Source of the DNA: Microplitis mediator
Taxonomy: Eukaryota > Arthropoda > Insecta > Hymenoptera > Braconidae
Direction: 5' to 3'
DNA: 64,000 nucleotides
Assembly: GCF_029852145.1 (NCBI RefSeq)
Contig: NC_079972.1
Location: forward strand, 6,707,795-6,771,794
The position numbers and the translations under genes were made by a program. Positions 36,596-46,913 of the stretch are shown in pieces (the first letter of the stretch is position 1; the number at the start of each line of letters is the position of its first letter). The notes under the pieces were generated by a model that saw only the letters and a list, made by a program, of their open reading frames with translations, did not search any database and was not told the origin of the DNA.

Positions 36596-37228
36596 TATAT
36601 ATGATCAGATCTGATTATATATAAGTCTATGTATAATTAGATCTGATCAGATCTGATTATATATGAGTCTATGTATAATTAGATATGATCATACCTGGCT
36701 GTTATGACCCCATATATAATCATCCATAAGTCTATATATGATCCGATCTATTTATATATAAGTCTATGTATAGTTAGATCTGATCATACCTGGCTGTTAT
36801 GACCCCATATATAATCATGTACAAGTCTATATATGATCAGGTCTGATCATATATGAGTCTATATATAATTAGATATAATCATACCTGGCTGTTGTAACTT
36901 CATATATAACCATATATGAGTCTATATATGATCAGATCTGATCATCTATAAGTCTATATATAATTAGATATAATCATACCTAGCTGTTATGACCCCATAT
37001 ATGATCATATATAAGTCTATACATGATTAGATCTGATCAGACATGATTGATACAAACCCATATATAATTAGATATAGGCCTATATATAATTAGATCTGAT
37101 CAGACGTGACTGATATAAACCTATATGTAATTATATATGTCTATGTATGATTAAATCTGATCAGATTTCATTGATATGAAACCTATAAATATTTAAATAT
37201 ATATGTATATATATATATATATATATAA

Positions 37229-37376
37229 CCTGATTAAAAGAAACGATTCGAAACGATTTGCAATGTTAAATGCTTATAAGAAGGGCAATTCAAAAGTATT
37301 CAAAGTATTCAAAAGCATTAAAAAGTATTTAAAATTTTTTTTTTCTATTCGTTTCAATCGTTTCTTTTAATAAGGG
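37229..37376. mobile_element. Small CCC/GGG MITE, copy 2
   Basis: CCTGATTAAAAGAAACG (one terminal C mutated to A) to TTTTAATAAGGG, TA flanks, same position in element C as copy 1 in element A. Confidence 0.75.
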
Positions 37377-37584
37377 TATATATATATAGTAAATAATATG
37401 ACAATTTTTTAATATCAATGTTATTAAATTTTTATTCTGTCAACTATCAATCAAACTTAAATCCCCAATACTTAAAAAATGTTCAAAGGTTTCGGCGGCA
37501 ATTTAAAAGTATAAAGTATGAATTTGATTATTTGAGTTAAGTAATGCCATAAACGTTTCTTAATTGTAAGTGTATAACAGACTA

Positions 37585-37670
37585 GAGGATCAGACTACAA
37601 ACCATCGATAACCAAAGTTAAGCAGCATCGGCGTGGGACATTAATTGGATGGGTGACCTCGTAGTAAAAT
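37585..37670 (+). other. 5S rRNA-like module in element C
   Basis: GATAACCAAAGTTAAGCAGC, then ATCGGCGTGGG, then GGATGGGTGACC: the order and spacing follow the internal promoter of 5S rRNA genes. The stretch after the module is T-rich (a (T)n run of more than 20 at about 37689), a possible polymerase III stop. Confidence 0.7.
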
Positions 37671-37977
37671 AATTGTCGATGGTTAATAATTTTTTTTTTT
37701 TTTTTTTTTTTTATTTAATTTTAACCGACATTGATATTGATGAAGACAATAAATCCTAATTAAACTACTTAATTAATAATTTAAAGATATTCTAAATGAG
37801 ATTCTAAAAATGACTATATTCGTTCATGCATGATTATATATAATCATATATGATCATGTATAAACAGATCAAGTTATGTATGATCAGACCTGGCCAATTT
37901 TTGGATCTGATCATATATAGACAATTATGCATGATCATATATGATTAGACAAAATCTTTTTTCATCGGGCTATTACT

Positions 37978-38570
37978 GATTTTATATTCATGTTAGGCAT
38001 TGTATAATTACTTTTCAAATTTTTCTTGCCATTTCATAAACTTTATAATCTTTTTATAAACAAATGGATCTGCAATAGTTGCAAAGTTACAGCAATTTGT
38101 TTGTTGACAAATTGAGTCATTGCTTGGACTTTGTCGTACTCCAAAATCCAGATGTTTTTTAAAAAATTGAAAAATTTTTATTTGCCATATTGTTGCAGGT
38201 TGCTGTTTTTGTAATTTTTTTATGTTCTAAAAAAAAATTAAAATAAAAAAAAAAATTGTCAAACAAACAAATGAATAATTTCTTGCCAAAAAAAATTTTA
38301 TTGGTGCCATTATATTTAGAAATGCAAATTATGATTTAAAAAAAAAACGATTCCTTGATGAAAAAAACGATTATAAACAATAAAATATAGTTTTTAAGAA
38401 AATTTTGTTTTTTGAAATCATTATTTCCTTACGCTAACAATATGGTGAAAAAAATTTGTTCAAAAATATTTAATTAATCCATTTGTTTATAAAAAATTTA
38501 TGAACAAATGGCAAGAAAAAATTTGAAAAGAAATCATATAATGCCTAACAAGAACATGAAATCATTAATA
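37978..38570. mobile_element. Short foldback with CATGTTAGGC arms
   Basis: Left arm about 37978-38065, right arm about 38466-38570, mirror images (TCATGTTAGGCATTGTATAA). The middle is A/T-rich. Ends and target duplication are unclear. Confidence 0.6.
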
Positions 38571-39229
38571 GCTTAAAATTTTAAAAAAATTATTTAGCAT
38601 ACATTATTTTAATTTTAAATTTTTTTGGGTAGTTCAAAAATTAATAATTAATGAAATCAAAATATTGTATAAGCTTTCATACTGTCATCTATTTGAGTAT
38701 GTTTATAAAAAGGGCTCCAAGAAACAAAAAATTTATAGATTAATTATTTAAACTTTTATGCCGCCTTTTATGACAATACAAACCCGTAAAAAACAATGTT
38801 GATTAACAATTGAATAACTTTTTGAAAAATGGTGATGCAACTTTTATTACCGCGAAATTCTGCTCTTTCAGAAACTTTTCTAATATTTGAGCTATCACTT
38901 ATACTTTTTGAGATTTTGCCAAAAAGCTGGACGGCTAGTTTTTTTAACGGTTTTTTGTTCATAACAATTGTAATTTTATTTTTCCAAAAAAAATAAAAAA
39001 AAGTCTTTTTCTAGACGCCATTCCAGATCGTTTAAGCCATCAACTATATTTTTAGGAGACTTGTAACTATTTTTCGCAGGAACTCAACTTCTCGACTCGA
39101 CTAAAATAGAATAAAAATACATTATTTAGGTATTTTCATTGATTCGTTTAAATACCATTTATATGGTATTAATCTTTTTCTTAGACTATTGATGAATATT
39201 ATTGTTAATATTATTATTATTACAATACA
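38571..39229. other. AT-rich non-coding stretch
   Basis: No repeat partner seen. A 64-codon minus-strand frame at 38768-38962 (KKLAVQLFGKISKSI) has no domain or splice context; I do not call it. Confidence 0.4.
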
Positions 39230-40277
39230 ATAGGGCTTAGAGGTTCAAAATAGGACCTAATTTTAATTTTCATCAGATCCTATATTGAACCTTAAAGCGC
39301 CGAAAACGGAAATTTGTAGGGGAAGGGGAGGCAAAATGGGCCCCTGGGGGCAAAACGGGCCCCCTAAAATTTTGGATGCCTCGAAATATTAGGGGGCAAA
39401 ATGGGCCCCCAAAGTTTTTAACATGAAAAGTGTTTGGGGCGGGGAAGGGGCAAAATGGGACATTGAGGCAAAATGGGCCGCTGAGGCAAAATGGTCCCGT
39501 CAAAATTTTTAACCTGAAAAGTGTTGGGGGGAGGGGGTAAAATAGGCTGTCTAGACTTTGTAAACCTACGAATATTTTTTAGCCAAACGGGTTCCTAAAA
39601 TTTTTTTAACAGATATGATTAAATAATTATGATAATAGGCAAACTAGGTCACGAGTTCAACAGCATTACTAACTATTATTTTTTTCAAAAACAATTTATT
39701 CTATAAAATCGAAAATAATTAAAATATAAGCAATCAAGTAATGAAATTAAGTTATTTTTAGGTCCAAATTTTCACTATCAACTCTTTTTTATACTAAACA
39801 CACAGCAAAAAGTTTCAAAACACAAAACAAGCGACAAACATACATTGAGTTTTGTAGGGGGCCCGTTTTCCCAACTTTTCAGGATTATTTAATTTTCATA
39901 GACACAGCAAATTAACACCAAAAACTCAGCAGAAGGAAAAAAAAGTGAAACAAGCTGAAAAACTCGCATTATAAAAATTTTTTGAGAGGGGCCCATTTTG
40001 CCCCACATTTTTTAATTTTTTATTTTTAATGGACAGAACAAATTAACGTCAAATACTTGGAGAGGGAGTAAAAAAAAGTAATACAAGTAAAAAAAACTGA
40101 GGATTTGAAAATTTTTTTCTAAAGGGGCCCATTTTGCCCCCCCCCCCTTCCCCTAGCACTTCAGGGATCAAAATCTGACCTAATTTAACATGGAAACAGA
40201 CTCTATTTTGAGCCTCCAAGTCCGAAATAGATCCGACTTTAGAAGGTTCAAAATGGGCTCTAAATTTCTACTCGGGT
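39230..40277 (-). repeat. GGGGCCCATTTTGCCCC word element
   Basis: GC-rich words (GGGGGCAAAATGGGCCCCC) are iterated at 39320-39500 and inverted at 39860-40140. Outer flanks share AGGTTCAAAATAGG-type text at 39250 and 40240. The right end reads AAATTTCTACTCGGG, the inverse of the CCCGACTAGAAA terminus. The left terminus is not recognised, so the element may be truncated. Confidence 0.55.
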
Positions 40278-40822
40278 TATGTCATTTTTTGAAAGTCGTA
40301 GCTCAGCTGTGTGGCCTAATTTCTTACGCATAGATTACAAAAGTTCCATAAGCATCAGAGGCTGACTAGACAAAACATTTTACTGCTTATGTATAGTGTG
40401 CATGTAGACTCGGTTCACAGCTTTGCTCGAATGCGAAGTCCTTTCTCCGCACTAATTGACATGCTAGGGCATTCTAATCTCTTGCCTCATTCCTATGCAA
40501 AGTCTAACAGAATCCTCATGGATTTAGCTAGAGTTTTACAGAGTTGAAAAGATCACAAAGTATATAGGACGGTCTTCAAACGTGTATTGAACTCAAAACT
40601 TTCACGCAGAGCATACCCAACCAAATTCTAAGTTGTGATATTTAATGTTGGCGTTAAAATATCTGTATAAATTATAAAGGTACCTATTTAAAAGTTTCAG
40701 CGAAGAAAACTTAAACATGTTAACGTTGAATTTAACTTATGAATATCTATGAGATGATAATAAGAACTTTTGCAATAATGACAAGTGCATGTAAGTAATT
40801 ATTTTTCAGTTAAATATATATA
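40278..40822. other. Single-copy non-coding stretch
   Basis: Balanced composition, no repeat partner in the window, no exon supported. Possibly original host DNA between insertions. Confidence 0.4.
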
Positions 40823-41112
40823 TGGGTGATTCCATCAAATAAAGTTATTTTTACGGGCCGACCCTCGCAGATTTGGTTTAAACTTTGTAGAGGTATTCTG
40901 TGTATTTAAAAAAAAATTCTCTAAAAATTTGAGCCTTCAATGTGTAGCTGTTTCGAAGTTATGATTTTTTGAATTTTAAGAAAAATTTTTTTTTTCAACT
41001 TTTTCATTAATTTTTTTGAAAACAAAAACTTTTTTTAAAAAATGAACACAACAGTTTTTCGTAGGAAAAATTCTCAGCTTTCCAAAAAAAATATCCATTT
41101 GCTATTTTAAGT
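40823..41112. mobile_element. Truncated arm of the TGGGTCATTCC foldback
   Basis: TGGGTGATTCCATCAAATAA onward follows the arm at 30960 for about 290 bp and stops where a CTCGGGAAAAAATC terminus begins. Confidence 0.7.
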
Positions 41113-41114
41113 TA

Positions 41115-41355
41115 CTCGGGAAAAAATCATCAGACCTGATCATGCATGTTCATGCGTTAATCTCATGCATGATCCTGTCTGAATATTTGCCAGCCATGAG
41201 CATGCGTGATCATGCTCGGTCAGGTATGATTATGCTCTCTCATGCATGATCACGCATGCTCATGGCTGGCAAATATTCAGGCATGATCATGCTTGAGCAA
41301 GCATAATCATGTTTGACCAAGCATGATGAGTCCTGATCAAGCACAATCTCTAGAA
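41115..41355. repeat. CTCGGGAAAAAATC element, GATCATGC words
   Basis: The terminus resembles CCCGGGAAAAAATG (one base changed). Words are GATCATGCATGATC. A perfect-looking hairpin lies at about 41181-41280 (GAATATTTGCCAGCCATGAG mirrored). The right end runs into a CTTCCCG fragment. A short array with similar words is at 43310-43375. Confidence 0.55.
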
Positions 41356-41365
41356 TGATTAAAAA

Positions 41366-41612
41366 AAAACTGGGCGTCGGTTGACTCTGCGGGCCAGCCC
41401 CAAAACTTCCCGCTGTTTTCGAGCTCAAGGAGCTTGAAAACATCACTGTGAATATATTTTCGAGCTCTTCGAGCTCTTCTGAAAATAGTCAGAATAGCTT
41501 CCTAGGACCTCAAAACGTCGACATCTGATGAAAACTCGACTTTCGAAAATCGGGGTGAAAAGAATAACTTCCTAATTTTTCAAAAATCGTCGATTTTCTT
41601 AGCGTAAAGTTA
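41366..41612. repeat. CTTCCCG element, deleted copy
   Basis: Module P (GGGCGTCGGTTGACTCTGCG) at 41373-41475 is joined directly to inverted Q (41480-41612), so the whole middle seen at 3992-5825 is gone. Confidence 0.65.
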
Positions 41613-41710
41613 AATAAATAAAATAATGATAATTCAATTTTAAATTAACTTATTTTGTTGGTATTGATGTATAGTTGATGTTTACTGGCTGAAAAGTGTT
41701 ATTGAAATTT

Positions 41711-41777
41711 AACCCGTGACGGGTCTAAAACTCACGACCGTCGTGTTATAAAGCACGTCCGCTGTCCACTAGGCTGA
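41711..41777 (-). repeat. tRNA relic or SINE head
   Basis: Minus strand: A box CAGCCTAGTGG, an anticodon-like arm (CGTGCTTTATAACACG), then a diverged T loop (GAGTTTTAGACCC). Better folded than the other tRNA-like sites, but the T loop is off consensus, so probably not functional. Confidence 0.4.
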
Positions 41778-41964
41778 CTTATTATCTTATTTAGATTACG
41801 ACGATTCTTAACATCTTTTAAAAACTCCGGTTGTAAAAAATAAAATATCATTCGAAGTCAATCTTGATTTGGTTATTACATATTCTTTTAATAATCAATG
41901 GAAATAATTCGTTATAAATTACAAGCAAATTTAACAATAAAATTAATCTTAATTATTCATTGAA

Positions 41965-42839
41965 AGAAAAAAAAAGTTTGGAAAATTCAAAAGTGCACGA
42001 CTCATAATGCTCATTTATTAGAAAATAATAATTATAAAATAAAAAAAAAATGTATGAATTATCAAGTATGCTGATTAAAGTGAAATTAAAGTCAAAAGCA
42101 CGAAAATAAATTTAAAAAAAAGATGTACAATTTTCTTTTATTAATTTTTTTTTTTTTTTTTTTTTAATTTTAATTTTTTAAAAGAACCTATTCAAAATAT
42201 CTTGATTAATAACAAAAAAAAAATATACATATATATATAAATAAAAAATAAAAAATTGAATTGCAAAAATTCAGGCTTTCCAATTAGCAAAAAAAAAAAA
42301 GCAGCTGTACATACTAGGACGGTAATGCACAAGTGACCCTGGTGGAATAATCGTACGTATAACGTATAGGTATAGATATATCATCATCCATGTTAACTTT
42401 ACATATATATATATATATATATATAGATATAGTTATACAGCCTTTTTTATTCTTTTATTAATTGTAATTAAACGAGACTGAGTTACCTAGCCATTCGCAA
42501 TAGGAGACCTACTAATCTTTCAGAGAATTTTTAAAAAATAAATTTGATTCAATTACTGGATTTTTTCTCAAGTTATCTTGTATACGGGATCCGTACTTGA
42601 CGGACAGGAAATTTTTTAAACTATTTTGATGATTTTTTCTGTTTTTATTAAACTAAATGAATTTTTGGAAAGTATGGAATTAATCTCCATTAAATTATCT
42701 TCAAAATAGTATGCAACATATCTTAATTCCATGAACCAACAAAGATATAATAATTGAAATAGTTGTCGAAGTGAGGCGAAAAAAAATTTTCGATCGTAAA
42801 GCACTCTCTGATGCTTCGCATCATGAGTCGTGCAAAAAT
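41965..42839 (-). mobile_element. TGCACGACTC element, copy 1
   Basis: Inverse of the copy at 44449. Ends TGCACGACTCATAATGC and CATCATGAGTCGTGCA. Shared text includes GGTAATGCACAAG and GGAGACCTAC. A further 25 bp outside the left TIR also matches, so the true end may lie farther out. Confidence 0.65.
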
Positions 42840-42920
42840 ATGCAATTGTATTGGCTATCATTACCAATTTCACAATAATTTATTAATTCAATTCTTCAAT
42901 TAATAAAAAAAAAATTTGTA

Positions 42921-43064
42921 CCCTCGCAGATTTGAACCACGGTGGAAACACCGTGAATCCACCGTGGTTACACGTTGGTTTTGTTCCATTTCACCATCGG
43001 GTATACACAGTGGTAAAATGGAACAAACCCACCGTGTTTCCACCGTGATTCAAATCTGCGTGGG
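42921..43064. mobile_element. Element H: 144-bp CCC/GGG MITE
   Basis: Ends CCCTCGCAGATTTGAA and TTCAAATCTGCGTGGG with TA on both sides. The interior is built of the self-complementary word CACGGTGGAAACACCGTG. It is the smallest complete member of the CCC/GGG group. Each end holds a B-box-like GGTTCAAATC or GATTCAAATC. Confidence 0.8.
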
Positions 43065-43456
43065 TAATTAAATCTATTTTAATTATTTTTTAGAAAAAAA
43101 GATTAATTTCAATTATTAGTTGAATCAAAAATTATAAATTAAATTTATTTTAATCATCGATAAAAAAAACAAAATAACTTTGACTACTAATTTCAAAATT
43201 AAAATAAATGTTCAATTATTGAAATTTTTTCATCAAAAATATTTGATTATTCCTGATTAAAAACTTCAATTAAATCTGATTCAAACTCGAGCGGATTTCG
43301 ATTGTATTTTTTTGCATGATCATGCATGATTTTGCATAAATCATGCTTAATCGTGCATGATTCATACATGACCATGCTTAGTCTTGTCTAAGCCTTAAGG
43401 CTTATAAAACATTAAAAACTAACAGTTTCACAGTACAGATAACTTTGGCTGATAAC
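43065..43456. other. AT-rich stretch with a short GATCATGC word run
   Basis: 43310-43375 repeats TGCATGATCATGCATGAT, like 41115-41355. Otherwise no feature. Confidence 0.4.
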
Positions 43457-44034
43457 CCGCATGAAAAAACTTTATATGTGAAAACATATATGATAGAATA
43501 CATGAATATTATAATGTGATATATTGTACTATATATAAAATAATATTTATATTTTTGCCGTATTAATATATGATACTATATTGAAAAAAAATATATTGCT
43601 AGAATATATTACCAATATATTTATCAATATATGACTTTTATATGTATGTTTCACATATATATTTTAATATATATTGTTTTATATTGATATATTGTATTGA
43701 AAATAGTATATTAATTAATATATAGTATTTTTTATATATGTTTTCCAGTATATTGCAAAATACATGGTTTCCAGTATATTGTAAAATATATGGCACTTTC
43801 TTTACTTTTCTTAGGTTATTGCGTTAGTTATTCAGTAAATGTAAGGTCGATGAAAAGGAAAAAAAATACTAAATTTGACTTTTTTTTGTAGAATTGTGTA
43901 GAAATAGAAAAAGTATATTAAAGAATAAAATTTTCAATATATTGCGAAAAATATAAGTCTTAATATATTGAAAAAATATAATTCCAATATACCGCAAGCC
44001 ATATATTTAAACATATAAATTATTTCATATATTG
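43457..44034 (+). repeat. CCCGCATGAAAAAAC element, ATATATTG words
   Basis: The left terminus CCCGCATGAAAAAACTTTAT is of the CCCGATGAAAAAAG type. Body of iterated ATATATTG and CAATATAT words. The right end is missing where the sequence changes at about 44035. Confidence 0.55.
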
Positions 44035-44448
44035 TCACGTAGCGATTCAAACGTGAATCGCTGCGCGCGCTTTCCCATTTCGCCGTGATTTTAACAACAC
44101 CTCCTAGCTATTAAAGCGCATTTATTTATTATAATATTTTATTATATAAGTATTTATATTATTTTGATTAATTATTTAATTATGATTTATTTATGGGAAT
44201 TATTGTTTATTGTGTTTATGTTTTGATAATTATTTTGAATTTTATGTACTTAATCGATATTTTCATTTCAGTTAGTAGCACACGTGCGCGTATATATTGT
44301 ATAAAAATATCGACCGAAGGGAGAGTAAGTCGATATGGTGGGGATAAAAACCAATATATCCCTCCCGCCACGTGGCGCACTGAATTAATTATTATTTTAT
44401 TGTTTAAAGGGTTAATTATGATTATATTTATAAATATTGATGAATAAT
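44035..44448. other. Possible LTR start, unclassified
   Basis: TGTCACGTAGCGATTC at 44035 opens a GC-richer segment with two short inverted repeats (GCGATTCAAACGTGAATCGC). It looks like an LTR beginning, but no matching end or second copy is seen. The 84-codon frame here has no recognisable domain. Confidence 0.25.
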
Positions 44449-45250
44449 ATTGCACGACTCGTTCGTGCTTTACGATCGAAAAATTTTTTTTCGCCTCACT
44501 TCGGTAACTAATCAATTATTATACCCTTGTTAGTTTACGAAATTAAGATGGTTTGCATACTATTTTGAAGAAAATTTAATGGAGATTAATTCCATACTTT
44601 TCAAAAATTTATTTAGTTGAATAAAAACGGAAAAAACATCAAAAATAGTTTTAAAAAATTTCCTGTCCGTCAAGTACGAATCCCGTATACACGATAACTT
44701 GCGAAAAAATGCAGTAATTGAATCAAATTTTTTTTAAAAAAATTCTTTGAGATAATTGTAGGTCTCCTATTGCAAATGGCTAGGTAACTCAGTGTCGTTT
44801 AATTACAATTAATAAAAGAATAAAAAAGGCTGTATAACTATATATCTATATATCTATGTAAAATTAACATGGATGGTGATATATCTATACACATATGCGT
44901 ACATTTAATCCACCAGGGGCGCTTGTGCATTACCGTCTTAGAACAGCTGTTTTTTTTTGCTAATTGGTACGCCTGAATTTTTTCAATTCAATTTTTTTGT
45001 ATTTTTATTTTTATTTACATATATATTTTTTTTTTTTATTAATCGAGATATTTTGAATAAGTTTTTTTATAATTATAAAAAAATACTAATATAATAAAAA
45101 TAAAGCATGACAAGTTTTAATGAAAGAGAATTGTATATATTTTAAATTTATTTGCACTTGCCGCCATTTTTTTATTGTTATTCATTATTTCATAATATGT
45201 GAGCATTACGAGTCGTGCACTTTTGGATTTTCCAAATTTTTATTCAATTT
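44449..45250 (+). mobile_element. TGCACGACTC element, copy 2
   Basis: TGCACGACTCGTTCGTGC to ATTACGAGTCGTGCA, inverse of copy 1. With copy 1 it makes a large inverted repeat with a 1.6-kb spacer. No protein is encoded. Confidence 0.65.
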
Positions 45251-46913
45251 ATTATTATCATATAACTCAGGTCGGGAAATATGTTTAAATATTTTATTTT
45301 AATTGATAATTTCGGGTCCGAGGTCATTAGAGGGGATAACACGTGAGTGATACCCATCTCTCGGAAAACCGACGCGAAAAATAATCAGAGAGGACCGGGC
45401 TATTGTAAAGATAGGACGTGTTGTTGTTGTCCGCGATTTAAGTTAAATTTTCTGGCCCAGTTGCCGTTAAAAAATTAATTAAATATTAAAGATAGTTAAT
45501 TTGGTGATCATTTGTTTTTTTCGGTATATTGATCTGAAAGTAAAAAGTTTCGGATTAATTGTTATTTAAGACTCCAGAAGTAAATTATTTTCAACGCCGG
45601 TAAGTCAATTGTATTATCATTTGTTGCATCGGCTATCGCTGGACCCTCGGTAGAGTTGATTGCGATATTTAATTGATTAATAATTGAACCTGAGTTATTA
45701 TTTATAATAATGAGTTGAGTATATTCGGCGTACGTCTCAGAGTTTGGTATACGTGCGTAGACGCGTCGAATACATTCCTTAGTGGATTATAGACAAGGAT
45801 AGCGTTTGACTCCTTGTCTTACGATAGTATGTAAAATATTATTTCTCTGGGAAAAATTTATTTTATAATTTGATGGTATGCAACCCAGTGTTGCCAAATA
45901 TATTTTGAGTTCCCGCGTCTTTCTCTCCCCAGAGCAAATAATATAAAATAAAGATTGGTATTTTTATATGTATAAATTTTATATTGAGTTCATAGAGTAA
46001 AAATTTGTAATTTGTAATTTGAATTCCCCAGCGGATAATTTAATTTAATTAATTTGATTTTTATTATTATTATTTGACTATAATGAGTATATTATTATTT
46101 ATTGAAATTTACTATGAAGAATTAATGTACGGTAAATGAATTTTTGGTATTGTAATATTTTATTGGGTTTATATTTATAAATATATTTGAATTAAATAAT
46201 AGTAAAAGGATTCCAGTGATAGCCAAAATTTGTTTGTTTATTTCCTGGATATATTTTAGTGATAAGTATTCCTTATTTATTTTATTCATTATATTTATTT
46301 GGTTTATTTCTGCTTGGTGCATACATTCTCGCTCGAAATTTGGTCCCGTGATCTCTCCCCTGATTTAGTATTATTTTTGTCCATTTTGTAAAAACGGGCT
46401 GGCGCCCTCGTGCACTAACCCAGCCTGAGAAGCTGGTTCAGGCACACTTTTATTTTATTTATTATTTAATATTATTATTTACGAATATCTAACTATTATT
46501 ATTTTGAGTCATATATTTATTATTTATAATTTATAATTTTGTATTACACGTGGGTGACCGCATACGGTTTACCGAATTTATTCGCGTCTCCGTCGCGAAT
46601 TGAAAAACGGTATACGTTATAATATAATCAATTATATAGAGGCCATATACCACTAATTATATGAGTCAAAATATGTGGAAATATATATCAAGCTTATTAT
46701 ATTGTATTCCGCGCCTCCTCCTCAAGATCACCAAACGTAGTACCCTGACTTCAGCTCAGAATGCCACAATATTTATAGTAAGAAACTTAAAATATACAAG
46801 TTGCTTACTGAACTCTAGTACTGCATTCAGTTGTCACGATCTTCATTCCTTTTCTTTGTGCTCAAAGAAAGCCACGTATTTTTTATTTTAACTGCTGATT
46901 AATAATTTATATA
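45251..46913 (+). other. Leader region upstream of the DIRS-type frame
   Basis: GC-richer patches (45320-45450, 45590-45800, 46320-46450, 46540-46620) alternate with AT-rich sequence. A TGGCGCC motif at 46392 resembles retroelement primer sites but DIRS elements do not use tRNA primers, so I do not interpret it. No open frame is convincing. It may be the untranslated 5' part of the element that follows. Confidence 0.3.

Larger units (their letters stand above)
35032..37969 (+). mobile_element. Element C: CCCGATG foldback with 5S-like module
   Basis: The ends match A and B; CT flanks on both sides (35030-35031 and 37970-37971). It holds a 1.33-kb palindrome (35263-36595) and the small MITE (37229-37376), leaving about 1.45 kb. 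Word array 36596-37200; 5S-like module 37585-37670. It shares the MITE at the same site with A, so A and C descend from one MITE-bearing copy. Confidence 0.85.

Noticed and set aside
37585..37670. A functional 5S rRNA gene
   Set aside because: Only the internal region matches. The 5' and 3' strands of helix I are missing and the module sits inside repeated foldback elements.
39300..40145. CpG island or promoter
   Set aside because: The GC-rich patches are iterations of GGGGCAAAATGGGCCCC with few CpG, part of a repeat element.
44193..44515. Overlapping 84- and 99-codon frames
   Set aside because: Opposite-strand overlap in AT-rich DNA with no domain, spanning the edge of the TGCACGACTC element.
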